From: Rugosibacter sp.
GTDB lineage: Bacteria > Pseudomonadota > Gammaproteobacteria > Burkholderiales > Rhodocyclaceae
Length of the DNA stretch: 10,262 nt
Direction: 5' to 3'
Assembly (NCBI GenBank): GCA_030652715.1
Contig: JAUSQB010000119.1
Location: 1-10,262 of the forward strand
The notes under the pieces are model-generated. The model did no database searches. It had not been told where the DNA came from and saw only the letters and a list, made by a program, of their open reading frames with translations. Each line of letters starts with the position of its first letter. Positions within the stretch are counted from its first letter, which is position 1. Positions 1 to 7,219 of this stretch are shown here, piece after piece. The position numbers and the translations under genes were made by a program.

Positions 1-705
1 GCGTTTCGCGGCAAGACGTGCGACGAACTGATCCACGCGATTAACAAGGCAGGCTACACCCGCGACATTGGCGTGATCGTGCTGGCCGGTGCGGGTGAAA
101 AAGCATTTTGCACCGGGGGTGATCAGTCCGCTCATGAAGGCCAGTACGACGGCCGCGGCACGGTCGGCCTGCCGGTTGAAGAACTGCATAACGCGATTCG
201 CGATGTGCCAAAGCCCGTGATTGCTCGCGTGCAAGGCTATGCCGTGGGTGGCGGCAACGTGCTGTGCACCATCTGCGACTTCACCATCGCGTCGGAGAAA
301 GCCACCTTTGCCCAAGTCGGGCCAAAAGTCGGTTCAGTTGACCCAGGCTATGGGACGGCGTTTCTGTCACGTGTGGTCGGTGAAAAAAAGGCGCGCGAGA
401 TCTGGTATCTATGCCGCCGCTATCCGGCTGCCGAAGCCTTGGCCATGGGCCTGGTGAATACGGTCGTGCCGCACGATCAGCTTGATGCGGAAGTGGACAA
501 ATGGTGCGCTGAAATCATGGAAAAAAGCCCTACCGCGATTGCCATTGCCAAACGCTCATTCAACATGGATACCGCGCACCAGGCGGGTATTGCCGGCATG
601 GGCATGTATGCGCTAAAGCTTTACTACGACACGGAAGAATCGCGTGAAGGCGTCAAGGCTTTTCTGGAAAAGCGCAAACCTGACTTCCGCAAATATGCCA
701 AGTGA
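1..705 (+). CDS. badI: 2-ketocyclohexanecarboxyl-CoA hydrolase (BadI), 5' truncated by window
   Basis: The reading frame is open from base 1, so the start lies upstream; 234 residues plus the stop are visible and about 25 N-terminal residues are probably missing. It belongs to the crotonase superfamily and looks most like BadI, a relative of MenB. BadI hydrolytically opens the ring of 2-ketocyclohexanecarboxyl-CoA to give pimeloyl-CoA in anaerobic cyclohexanecarboxylate/benzoate degradation. Visible motifs are the first oxyanion-hole segment CTGGDQS (about residues 37-43 of the fragment), the second oxyanion segment GYAVGGGN (about 79-86), and GSVDPGYG (about 111-118), which corresponds to the MenB GSFDGGYG active-site loop. 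The C-terminus EKRKPDFRKYAK is typical of the BadI/MenB tail. Family membership is clear; assignment to BadI rather than another MenB-like hydrolase is from remembered similarity. The next gene, an acyl-CoA dehydrogenase, fits the same pathway. Confidence 0.85.
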   Translation, partial: AFRGKTCDELIHAINKAGYTRDIGVIVLAGAGEKAFCTGGDQSAHEGQYDGRGTVGLPVEELHNAIRDVPKPVIARVQGYAVGGGNVLCTICDFTIASEKATFAQVGPKVGSVDPGYGTAFLSRVVGEKKAREIWYLCRRYPAAEALAMGLVNTVVPHDQLDAEVDKWCAEIMEKSPTAIAIAKRSFNMDTAHQAGIAGMGMYALKLYYDTEESREGVKAFLEKRKPDFRKYAK

Positions 706-754
706 TTTGGGTTAGCGCCAATAAGCGCCATTTGCCAACGCCCTACGACTGAAT

Positions 755-782
755 GCCGAACGCACTCCCGCATTCGGCTTTT
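755..782 (+). terminator. Terminator-like hairpin between badI and the acyl-CoA dehydrogenase gene
   Basis: A 9-bp stem with one mismatch (755-763 with 770-778) encloses a 6-base loop and is followed directly by four T. The stem is GC-rich at its base. An overlapping alternative pairing, 751-756 with 770-775, would compete with it. It could end or attenuate transcription after badI, so the next gene may have lower or separate expression. The T tract is short, so termination strength is uncertain. Confidence 0.5.
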
Positions 783-792
783 GAATTCACGC

Positions 793-799
793 AGGAGAG
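793..799 (+). promoter_or_regulatory. Ribosome binding site deciding the dehydrogenase start
   Basis: AGGAGAG lies immediately before two tandem ATGs. The gap from the GGAG core is 2 bases to the ATG at 800 and 5 bases to the ATG at 803, favouring the second. Confidence 0.6.
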
Positions 800-802
800 A
801 TG

Positions 803-1969
803 ATGAATCCTTACATTGATGAAGACCTTGCGATGCTGGCCGAACAAGCCCGCCGCTTTGCCACCGAGCGCGTAGCGCCCGGCTTTTTGGAACGCGACCA
901 AACCCGCGTGCTGGATCGCACCCTGATGCGTGAAATGGGGCAGATGGGTTTCATCGCACCTGAATTGCCCGAGCAGCATGGCGGCCAAGGCCTGGGGTGC
1001 CTGGCTGCAGGGATTATTCACGAAGAAATTGCGCGTGCTGACTTGAGTATTTCCTATATCAATCTGCTGGCCTCGTTAAATGGGCAGATTCTTGCGCATC
1101 ACGGCAAGCCAGAAGTCGTCAAACCCTGGCTCACTCAGCTCACGCACGGTGACATATTGCTGGCAGTCGCGCTGACCGAGCCGGGCGGTGGCTCGGACGC
1201 AGCCAATCTGCGCCTGAAAATGGAGCGCGTCGGCAACCACTATGTGATCAACGGTGAAAAAACCTCGATTTCGGCCGCCGACCAAGCGGATGCAGTGGTG
1301 GTGTTTGCACGCACAGGCCCCGTGGATTCTGGCGCACATGGGGTGTCTGCCATTCTGGTGCCGATGGATTTGCCAGGCATTACGCGCACCCGGTTCAACT
1401 GCCACGGCCAGCGCGCCATTGGCCGCGGTTCGCTGTTCTTTGAAAATGTGAAAGTGCCCGTCGATCATCTGCTCGGTGAAGAAGGAAAAGGCTTTGTACA
1501 GGTCATGCGCGGCTTTGATTTTTCACGTGCCTTGATTGGCCTGCAAGTACTGGCAGTCGCCCGTGTTGCCCTCGAAGAAACCTGGGCCTATATCACTCAG
1601 CGCCAGGCTTTTGGCCAGCCTATTTCAGCGTTTCAGGGCGTGACTCATCCGCTCGCGGAGCTTGACACCCAGGTAGTGGCGGCACGCCTGCTCTGCCTGC
1701 AAGCCCTGTGGCTCAAAGACAAGGACGCGCCACACACGGCAGAAGCGGCCATGTGCAAATGGTGGGCGCCCAAGCTGGCTTACGATGTCGTCCATCAGTG
1801 CCTGCTGACGTTCGGTCATGGGGGCTATGACCGTGGCTTGATGGAACAAAGATTACGTGATGTGTTAGGTTTCCAGTTGGGTGATGGCACCGCCCAAATC
1901 ATGAAAACCGTGATTGCCCGCACCCGTGCGGGACGTGCTGCCGTACCCGTGCAATTTGTGACTGAATAA
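803..1969 (+). CDS. Acyl-CoA dehydrogenase, probably cyclohexanecarboxyl-CoA dehydrogenase (AliB-like)
   Basis: This is a full-length FAD-dependent acyl-CoA dehydrogenase of 388 aa, the usual family size. There are two adjacent ATGs at 800 and 803. The purine-rich AGGAGAG at 793-799 abuts the first and is better spaced for the second, so I chose 803. The N-terminal helical domain is followed by the flavin/substrate segment ALTEPGGGSDAAN (about residues 122-134), a beta domain with INGEKTSIS, and the C-terminal helical domain with the FGHGGY and GDGTAQIMK motifs. In most family members the last motif reads EGT, with Glu as catalytic base. Here it is Asp (about residue 361). Next to badI, the likely substrate is cyclohexanecarboxyl-CoA, oxidised to cyclohex-1-ene-1-carboxyl-CoA with electrons passed to ETF. 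A cyclohexene-carboxyl-CoA or other alicyclic substrate is possible. The family is certain; the substrate is inferred from context. Confidence 0.85.
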   Translation: MNPYIDEDLAMLAEQARRFATERVAPGFLERDQTRVLDRTLMREMGQMGFIAPELPEQHGGQGLGCLAAGIIHEEIARADLSISYINLLASLNGQILAHHGKPEVVKPWLTQLTHGDILLAVALTEPGGGSDAANLRLKMERVGNHYVINGEKTSISAADQADAVVVFARTGPVDSGAHGVSAILVPMDLPGITRTRFNCHGQRAIGRGSLFFENVKVPVDHLLGEEGKGFVQVMRGFDFSRALIGLQVLAVARVALEETWAYITQRQAFGQPISAFQGVTHPLAELDTQVVAARLLCLQALWLKDKDAPHTAEAAMCKWWAPKLAYDVVHQCLLTFGHGGYDRGLMEQRLRDVLGFQLGDGTAQIMKTVIARTRAGRAAVPVQFVTE

Positions 1970-2005
1970 GCAGATCATTGGTTTAAAAATAAGGGAAATG
2001 CCGAA

Positions 2006-2030
2006 CAAGCCCTCGCGAAGCGAGGGCTTG
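2006..2030. terminator. Perfect 11-bp inverted repeat after the dehydrogenase gene
   Basis: The arms 2006-2016 and 2020-2030 are perfectly complementary around a 3-base GAA loop. It sits 36 bases after the dehydrogenase stop and 16 bases before the likely IS end. No T tract follows on the plus strand. On the minus strand only a weak T-rich stretch lies further on. It probably stops or protects the 3' end of the catabolic transcript, but it is not a canonical intrinsic terminator. Confidence 0.45.
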
Positions 2031-2100
2031 AAAGTGAACTGAGACGGAAACGTGAAACGAAGCACAAATTCATCTGTCGGTAGCTGCTTAGGTGCCCCGG

Positions 2101-2128
2101 GAGTGGGGGAATTCCCCGCATTTCACTC
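2101..2128 (-). terminator. Hairpin overlapping the transposase stop codon
   Basis: GAGTG at 2101-2105 pairs with CACTC at 2124-2128. Inside lies the perfect 12-bp palindrome GGGGAATTCCCC at 2106-2117. The transposase stop is at 2127-2129, so the structure lies at the very end of its mRNA. There is no T tract. It may stabilise or end the IS transcript. Confidence 0.3.
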
Positions 2129-3035
2129 ATATCGGACGCACCCCTCTCGTCAGTGGTCGCCCCCATTTGACGAGATTGATCATCGCCAGCATGGCGAAAG
2201 CACGGTTGGCATTCTTGGCCAAGCCGCGATAGCGGGTCTTGGCGAAGCCCCACAGGCGCTTCAAGGTGAGAAAGGGATGCTCGACCTTGGAACGCACGCT
2301 CGACTTGCGCCGGTTCGTTTCCTTGTCGGCCTCCGTCAGCGGCGCATTTCGATAGGCACGCCGGTTAGTGAAGTCTTTTGCTTTCGGGGCTATTACCTTG
2401 AGCCGTTCTCTCTGTGCCTTGCCCCGGTAGGCGCTATCGCCATAGAAGCGGGTCTCCTCGCCGTGCATGAGGTTCGGCACTTCATGGCTGTCATGCACGT
2501 TGGCCGCCGTGACACTGGCGCTGTGAATCAGGCCACTGGCACTATCCACGCCAATGTGAACCTTCATGCCGAAATACCACTGATTGCCCTTCTTGGTCTG
2601 GTGCATCTCCGGGTCGCGACTCTTGTCCTCGTTCTTGACCGAAGGCGGTGCGACAATCAGCGTCGCATCCACAATCGTACCGCCCGACAGCTTCATGCCG
2701 TTGGCCAGCAACAATTCGCCCACCTTGGCGAACAGCGCCGCGCCGAGTTCGTGTTCTTCCAGCAGGTGGCGGAAGTTGAGCAAGGTCGTGGAATCCGGTA
2801 TCCGTTCTCGACCCAAATCAAACCGGCAGAACTCGCGGAATACCGGCACATCGTAAAGCGCGTCTTCGCAGGCTTCATCCGCCAGATTGAACCAGTTGGC
2901 CACAAAGTACATCCGCAGCATCCGCTCCAGGCCTACCGGCGGCCGACCATTCCCCGCCTTCGGGTCCAGCAACGGATTCAAATAATGCGGTTCGATCAAC
3001 GTGCAGAATTCGGCCCACGGCATCAGGCTTTCCAT
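2127..3035 (-). CDS. IS5-family DDE transposase, N-terminus possibly frameshifted
   Basis: The DDE transposase catalyses cut-and-join of the IS ends. In the 302-aa reading from the ATG at 3035 the acidic triad is visible as IVDATLI (D123), YGDSAYRG (D200) and SKVEHPF (E252). The IS5-typical block DPEMHQTKKGNQW is present, as are the N-terminal segments PKAGNGRPPVGLERMLR and STTLLNFRHLLEEH. The family consensus continues upstream in the same frame: GFEKHLRATRKAEFLARME is encoded in about 3036-3095, and the frame stays open to 3147-3149 without an ATG. A well-placed ATG at 3113-3115, preceded by AGGGG, is in a different frame. A one-base loss just after it would explain this. A six-residue stretch, LNPLLD, before PKAGNG looks like an insertion compared with the IS5 sequence as I remember it. 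The product may be a shortened, weakened transposase or a pseudogene. Confidence 0.85.
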   Translation of the reverse strand: MESLMPWAEFCTLIEPHYLNPLLDPKAGNGRPPVGLERMLRMYFVANWFNLADEACEDALYDVPVFREFCRFDLGRERIPDSTTLLNFRHLLEEHELGAALFAKVGELLLANGMKLSGGTIVDATLIVAPPSVKNEDKSRDPEMHQTKKGNQWYFGMKVHIGVDSASGLIHSASVTAANVHDSHEVPNLMHGEETRFYGDSAYRGKAQRERLKVIAPKAKDFTNRRAYRNAPLTEADKETNRRKSSVRSKVEHPFLTLKRLWGFAKTRYRGLAKNANRAFAMLAMINLVKWGRPLTRGVRPI

Positions 3036-3201
3036 GCGTGCCAGAAACTCCGCCTTGCGCGTAGCCCGAAGGTGCTTCTCGAAACCCTTTGCTGCTGCCA
3101 GCGTATCAGCTTCATTGGCTTGCCCCTTGTGATCACCACTCTTCGTCTAACATTATGACAAAGAAATCGTTCACAGCGTTTGATACTTATTCAGTGTTTC
3201 C

Positions 3202-3322
3202 TTAATGGATAATTACGGTTCAATCATGGAGTGAACGAGTGTGGAGGCGGCAGAGGGCGCGGTGGAAAAAATGTCTGTTGCCGTCGTGTGTGCCCTGCTT
3301 TTTTTTGGGTCGGCCATCGGCC
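3202..3322. other. Short intergenic stretch between IS and pilin operon end
   Basis: These 121 bases follow the last pilin gene. The minus-strand transcript would contain the inverted repeat GGCC-GAT-GGCC just after the stop, but it is followed by A rather than T residues, so no clear terminator for the operon is seen. The eight-T run at 3299-3306 has no plus-strand gene in front of it. I see no coding sequence here. Confidence 0.4.
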
Positions 3323-5533
3323 TTATTGCACCGGCTCGCTCCAACTGCTCCGCTTGGCGACGATGGTGCCGAGTACCTTGATTTGCTCTGGATCTACGCC
3401 ACGCATGCAGGCAAAGCCAGAAGCCCAGTCGTCGCCTGCGGTGATATTGGAAAGATTGAAGGTGGTATTCGAACCTGTATTGCCGAAAAGAAAAGTACAG
3501 ACGCCGCCGCAAATCTGAGCGTTGTTGGATAGGCGTGTCGTGGGTTGCCGCGAGACGGTGTAGGAGTTGGCTGAAGCGACGGAAACCACTGCCGTTCGGG
3601 CGATGATGGCAGCACTGACCGCAGTCTGGCTGGGGGTAATGGTATAGGTGCCGGTGCTACCGGTGCCCGTTCCCAGCGCCGTGATTCGCGTATTTGCCTT
3701 GATGTTTACACCAAAGAGCGCATCGCCTACGTTCAGGGTGCCGCTACCGATGGCGGTAACTGTCAAGGTTGTGCCGCTGATGCTGCCGGTCGCATTGGAC
3801 GAACCGAATTGACCGTTCCCGGAAGAGACGGCAATGGCCGTTCCGGCCGCCGGTATGCTGGTGGCACCGGACAGGGTGATTGTTTTCCCTGAGGATTGCA
3901 GTGTATTGGTACTGGTTACAGTCAATTGAGGACCGCTGAGCGTATAGCGTCCCACTCCGCCGGTTGTGCCAAATATCTGCGAAAGAACCGCAGGAGTGCC
4001 AGAAACATTGATGGTGTCGCCATTTCCGCTTCCTGCGACTGAATCGGTGGTTATTACAGCGTAAACTGGTGCGCCGATAGCAGTCACATTCAACACGTTG
4101 CTTTTTGCGGTCATGCCAATGTTGACGCCGATATTGAAACTGTTGCTGAGTGTGGCGATATAGGTGCCAGACACGGGCCCTGTAATGCTGACGATAGTAG
4201 TGTTTGCAGGGATGGCGCAGATGCCGACCGAAGAACAGCTGATGGTGTCGCCAACACTCAATATGGCATTGGCGCTAAGACTACTAGCGATTAGTATGCC
4301 CGCCGCCACGGCTCCGGTAAATGTCGCCCCGATCGAGCCGGTAAAATTCGCGCCATTGGTAGCGCCGGCAAAGCCGGCGGCACCGGTCGAAAAGTAGGCT
4401 GGGTTGTAGGAATACCAGATTTGTGAATACAGATTGTCCCCTTGCGTGCCGGTCATGTTTAGTATCCGGCGCAAAGGCTGGATGCCGAGGGTGACGCCAT
4501 TCAACTGGTTTGCTTCCACAGTTGGCCACGAGGAAAAACCATAGACCAGCGTATCCGCGCCCGCAGCGACACTGGCACCGCCGGTTCCACCGTCGCCAGT
4601 GCCATTCGTTGGGGGTGCGCAGTTCCAGTTACTTGGAAAGGTGCTGCTGGTACTCGATGTACCAACGGTCTTGTCGCTACCGGTTTTTTTGCCGTAGGAG
4701 CCGATGAAGCTGACTGACCCTCCGCTCAAAGGGTAGAACAGTGCGCCGGTCTGAACATAATTGCGTGACACAGAATTGTTGCTATTGTCCACCAGGGTGT
4801 CGGTGATGCTATAGGTGCCGGGAATGGGTACGTTAGCATAGACACCCATGCCGCTCACATTATTGGTACCGGGGTTTTGCAGATTCCAGCCGTCGACATT
4901 GGACGCGGTGAGCAGGCAAGAGCCGCCGGTGTTGGTGCAGGTGCCGACCTGCGCATTTGAGCCTGCGCCGCCACCGCACATACTTGATGCGCCCTTGGAG
5001 CGATAGGCCAGGTTGGTGAATGCGGCCGTGTTGGCCACGGTGGGTGTCATGGTGAGGGTAAATTGGTTGCCACAACCTTCCACCCCATCGGTGGTCGTGG
5101 TTGACAGCACTGTGCGGATGTTGCGGGAAGTGGCGCAGATTGTGCCCTTGACTGTCACCGCGCAACCGGTGCAGGCGGGGTTGTCGCCACCGCAGGAGCT
5201 CGGGGTCGACACAGCGGCGGTGTACTGGAAGTAGCCCCGGTCCAGGCTGTATTGCGTCACTGCTTGAAGGCCGGTGCAGGTGGCATCGGTATAGACGCCG
5301 CCCTGGGCCGCTGCGCTGATGGTGGCTTGTGCCCTTTCCACGCCGCCTTCGGCCAGGAACAATGCGGAAACCTGTTCCTCGTTCTTTGCTGCATCGATTA
5401 CCGACGAGCCGGATATATTCATCACGGTGGCTACGGCAGCCACCAGAATGAACATAAGCAGCATGGCAATGACCACGGAAGCGGCGCCACACTGGTGGCG
5501 GAGCGAAGCAGGAGTGGCGGCGAATGCGTTCAT
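3323..5533 (-). CDS. mshP: Very large MshP/PilX-like minor pilin with beta-type modules, possible tip adhesin
   Basis: The 736-aa protein starts with an ATG that overlaps the mshO stop (ATGA). Residues about 17-40 ([19 protein letters not shown]) form a pilin-like membrane helix after a short basic leader ending in Cys-Gly. There is no Glu at position 5 of the mature helix, as in PilX/GspK-type tip subunits. [19 protein letters not shown] (51-69) is the typical PilX/MshP segment after the helix. Residues 80-210 are Cys-rich, and 210-400 are Gly/Ser/Thr/Asn-rich with little resemblance to anything I can name. About 410-640 holds divergent modules, the clearest being [15 protein letters not shown]...[13 protein letters not shown] (590-632). 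Looser copies lie near 425-460 and 479-530. The C-terminus (670-736) returns to a Cys-containing domain. Known MshP proteins are far shorter, about 150 aa from memory. It is probably exported with the pilus; adhesive function is inferred. Confidence 0.7.
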   Translation of the reverse strand: MNAFAATPASLRHQCGAASVVIAMLLMFILVAAVATVMNISGSSVIDAAKNEEQVSALFLAEGGVERAQATISAAAQGGVYTDATCTGLQAVTQYSLDRGYFQYTAAVSTPSSCGGDNPACTGCAVTVKGTICATSRNIRTVLSTTTTDGVEGCGNQFTLTMTPTVANTAAFTNLAYRSKGASSMCGGGAGSNAQVGTCTNTGGSCLLTASNVDGWNLQNPGTNNVSGMGVYANVPIPGTYSITDTLVDNSNNSVSRNYVQTGALFYPLSGGSVSFIGSYGKKTGSDKTVGTSSTSSTFPSNWNCAPPTNGTGDGGTGGASVAAGADTLVYGFSSWPTVEANQLNGVTLGIQPLRRILNMTGTQGDNLYSQIWYSYNPAYFSTGAAGFAGATNGANFTGSIGATFTGAVAAGILIASSLSANAILSVGDTISCSSVGICAIPANTTIVSITGPVSGTYIATLSNSFNIGVNIGMTAKSNVLNVTAIGAPVYAVITTDSVAGSGNGDTINVSGTPAVLSQIFGTTGGVGRYTLSGPQLTVTSTNTLQSSGKTITLSGATSIPAAGTAIAVSSGNGQFGSSNATGSISGTTLTVTAIGSGTLNVGDALFGVNIKANTRITALGTGTGSTGTYTITPSQTAVSAAIIARTAVVSVASANSYTVSRQPTTRLSNNAQICGGVCTFLFGNTGSNTTFNLSNITAGDDWASGFACMRGVDPEQIKVLGTIVAKRSSWSEPVQ

Positions 5534-6087
5534 GAGCGGTTTTTCAGTTCAACCTGAGTGCGCTGGGTATAGGGCTGTCCGTTGTGAATCAGGGTCAGTG
5601 CTATCCGCACAGCATACACCGTGGTCGGCGTGGGTGACCCCAGAACAGTGCCATTTTGATCGAGATAGGAAAATACCAGGTTGCTGTTGTTGCCGAGTTC
5701 GTCCGTCAGTATCTGCGCCGCGACTGCGGGTGTCGAATAGGCCAAGGTCACGGCAGAGCCGGTATTGCCTACAGTGACAGTGGCCAATGTGGCTGTGCCG
5801 CTTGAGTTGTAGAAGGTTCGCGTGAACGTTGTGGCATTCGCGTCCATGCTGGTAAAGGCAAAACCAGTATTGGAATTGTAGTTCACCTCGCGGATCTCGC
5901 GCGCGAGTCGTTCGGTGGCGTAGCGCAGCTTGTCCAGCACCACCACGTTGCCCAGGGTAGTGTCGTAGGCTCGCAGGCTGGACAGCATCAGCGGTGACAA
6001 CACTGCCGCCATGATGCCGATGACGATGATGACAATGACCAGTTCGACCAGTGAGAATCCGCGTGTCCGTGGCATGTCCGGCCTCAT
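5530..6087 (-). CDS. mshO: MSHA minor prepilin MshO-like
   Basis: This 185-aa prepilin has the class III signal [19 protein letters not shown]. Cleavage is expected after Gly10, with Glu at position 5 of the mature protein, followed by about 20 hydrophobic residues that anchor it in the membrane and in the pilus core. The rest ([18 protein letters not shown], then a beta-rich globular region) fits the MshO/PilW/GspJ-type minor pilins. The ATG shares one base with the mshD stop (TGATG), indicating translational coupling. A second in-frame ATG at codon 5 has AGG in front of it and could be the real start. The stop overlaps the next gene by four bases. The family is clear; the MshO name rests on gene order C-D-O-P. 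Confidence 0.75.
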   Translation of the reverse strand: MRPDMPRTRGFSLVELVIVIIVIGIMAAVLSPLMLSSLRAYDTTLGNVVVLDKLRYATERLAREIREVNYNSNTGFAFTSMDANATTFTRTFYNSSGTATLATVTVGNTGSAVTLAYSTPAVAAQILTDELGNNSNLVFSYLDQNGTVLGSPTPTTVYAVRIALTLIHNGQPYTQRTQVELKNRS

Positions 6088-6503
6088 CAGTACTTCACCA
6101 GCATGACAGTGATGGAGGAGGACAGTGCGGTATTCGCGGTACTGGTCGCCGTGATGGCGATATTACGGCAATTATTGACCCCGCCAGGACAGGGGTCGCT
6201 GCCTGTGCCGGTGCCGTTATAAGTGTTGCCCACAGTTACCGTGCGGGTGAAACCGTCGGGATTGCTACCGCAACTAAAGCTGTTGCTTGCGAACCAGGCG
6301 AACCCGAGGGCCCGCCGTTTCGCCATCGCGCTCTCGGCGCATTCTTGGGCATACTGAGTCGCCTGCTGCAGAATTTCGTTGGTGGACAGGGATTTGGAGG
6401 TGTTGCTGAACAGCGAGGTCAGGCCGAGCAGGCCGACGCTGATGACGATCATCACGACCACCAGTTCGATCAGGGTGAAGCCTGGTTGTCGATTTGCGTG
6501 CAT
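6087..6503 (-). CDS. mshD: MSHA minor prepilin MshD-like
   Basis: I place the start at the ATG at 6503 rather than at an upstream in-frame ATG. It gives a normal 8-residue leader, MHANRQPG, directly before FTLIELVVVMIVISVGLLG, and it follows the mshC stop by one base. The mature protein of about 130 aa has Glu5 and a hydrophobic helix. The segment SKSLSTNEILQQATQYAQECAE is typical of MshD/PilV/GspI-type minor pilins. The C-terminal part is Cys- and Gly-rich (SCGSNP, DPCPGGVNNC), which suggests disulfides. There is no obvious Shine-Dalgarno, so translation probably depends on mshC. The MshD name is from position and pilin type. Confidence 0.75.
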   Translation of the reverse strand: MHANRQPGFTLIELVVVMIVISVGLLGLTSLFSNTSKSLSTNEILQQATQYAQECAESAMAKRRALGFAWFASNSFSCGSNPDGFTRTVTVGNTYNGTGTGSDPCPGGVNNCRNIAITATSTANTALSSSITVMLVKY

Positions 6504-6504
6504 T

Positions 6505-7017
6505 TCAATAAATCGTCTGGGCAAAGCCCGTGATCGGCAGCACGGTGACCGAGACGCTGCGGCCGCTGCCAATTAGCGTGTAGCTGCGAGCGGGAATGGT
6601 GGCGATCAGGCTGCCGCCGGATTGCGGTCGGCCCAGGCTGTCGAAATCAAGGGTGTCGTTGGCTGGCGAGAGTGTTACGCCATCGGTTAATGCCACGCTG
6701 AAATTCAGCCCGGTCGCCGGATCTACCAGCATGCTGCTGCTAGAGCATGTGGATGTGGCGCAAGTGGATACTGTATAGCTTGCGCCGTCTGCCGCTACCG
6801 TCAGTTTTAATCTGGCCCCCTGGCTAATGGCCAGAAGCTGGATGTGCGAAAGATTGCGGCGAAACTGATCCGCTTGGGCGGTGACGCTGTGCTGGGCCTT
6901 GGCGCTGATATTCGTTATCACCACGGCAGAGAGAATGCCGATCACGATGATGACGATGACAAACTCGATCAAGCTGAAGCCGCGTCCTCGGCTATCGGAA
7001 AAGGTATGCTTGATCAC
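6505..7017 (-). CDS. mshC: MSHA minor prepilin MshC-like (GspH/FimT type)
   Basis: The prepilin starts with GTG. The frame can also begin at the GTG at 7026, but that codon overlaps the likely ribosome site AGGTGG (7028-7023). The GTG at 7017 is five bases after it, so I prefer 7017 (170 aa). The leader MIKHTFSDSRGRG is followed by [21 protein letters not shown], with Glu5 present. The body (AQADQFRRNLSHIQLLAISQG, then a beta-rich part with SLGRPQSGGSL) matches the GspH/FimT class of minor pilins, to which MshC belongs. A Cys pair lies in STCATSTC. It is followed by mshD after one base. It probably acts in initiation or at the tip of the MSHA pilus. Confidence 0.75.
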   Translation of the reverse strand: MIKHTFSDSRGRGFSLIEFVIVIIVIGILSAVVITNISAKAQHSVTAQADQFRRNLSHIQLLAISQGARLKLTVAADGASYTVSTCATSTCSSSSMLVDPATGLNFSVALTDGVTLSPANDTLDFDSLGRPQSGGSLIATIPARSYTLIGSGRSVSVTVLPITGFAQTIY

Positions 7018-7106
7018 TGCCACCACCTAAGAAGAGTGTCTTATCGTCATTTGAACCACGAGATGCAGCGAATTCTCATTGCTTATTCCCACTGTTGCGA
7101 TGACTC

Positions 7107-7136
7107 ACCGCCAGTTGCACGAAGCAGACTGGCGGT
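7107..7136 (-). promoter_or_regulatory. Stable hairpin between mshA and mshC
   Basis: Nine-base arms 7107-7115 and 7128-7136 are perfectly complementary. Inside, 7116-7118 pairs with 7124-7126 around a 5-base loop, with one bulged base at 7127. It lies about 84 bases after the mshA stop and 90 bases before mshC. No T tract follows on the minus strand, so it is not a canonical terminator. It could protect the pilin mRNA from 3' exonucleases or partly block readthrough, giving much more MshA than minor pilins. Confidence 0.5.
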
Positions 7137-7219
7137 TACCGGTCATTTCAATCCAGGTGCATCCTTTAACTTCAATCAAGACACAGCATTTGCTTTAGGA
7201 AAACAGATGCCATTACTCG

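Larger units (their letters stand above)
2046..3201 (-). mobile_element. IS5-family insertion sequence, about 1156 bp
   Basis: Extent is inferred from the transposase plus a weak pair of terminal repeats. The right end, read inward from 3201, starts GGAAACACTGAATAAG, which resembles IS5-group ends. The left end, read inward from 2046, starts GGAAACGTGAAACGAAG. The first six bases are identical and the rest matches only with gaps. The resulting length of about 1.16 kb is normal for the IS5 subgroup. I found no matching 4-bp target duplication (AGAC on the left, TTAA on the right). The exact ends may therefore be wrong, or one end may have decayed. The element separates the alicyclic-acid genes from the 3' end of the pilin operon. 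Confidence 0.65.

Noticed and set aside
2052..3158. A 368-aa plus-strand open frame across the IS
   Set aside because: It is antisense to the transposase, whose DDE residues and IS5 motifs are clear; the plus-strand translation resembles no protein and is a GC-rich shadow.
3299..3306. Eight-T run as a terminator
   Set aside because: On the minus strand, where the operon ends, it reads as A; on the plus strand no gene precedes it and the pairing in front is weak.
3600..4420. CRISPR-like or tandem DNA repeats in the large pilin gene
   Set aside because: The repetition is at protein level and strongly diverged; no regular identical DNA repeats and spacers are present.
4860..5492. A 210-aa minus-strand open frame inside the MshP-like gene
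   Set aside because: It is a His/Arg/Gly-rich shadow in another frame of the large pilin gene, with no ribosome site or domain.
6504..6572. An N-terminal extension of the MshD-like pilin
   Set aside because: The extra Ala/Arg-rich residues overlap the mshC coding sequence and would place the prepilin cleavage site too far from the N-terminus.
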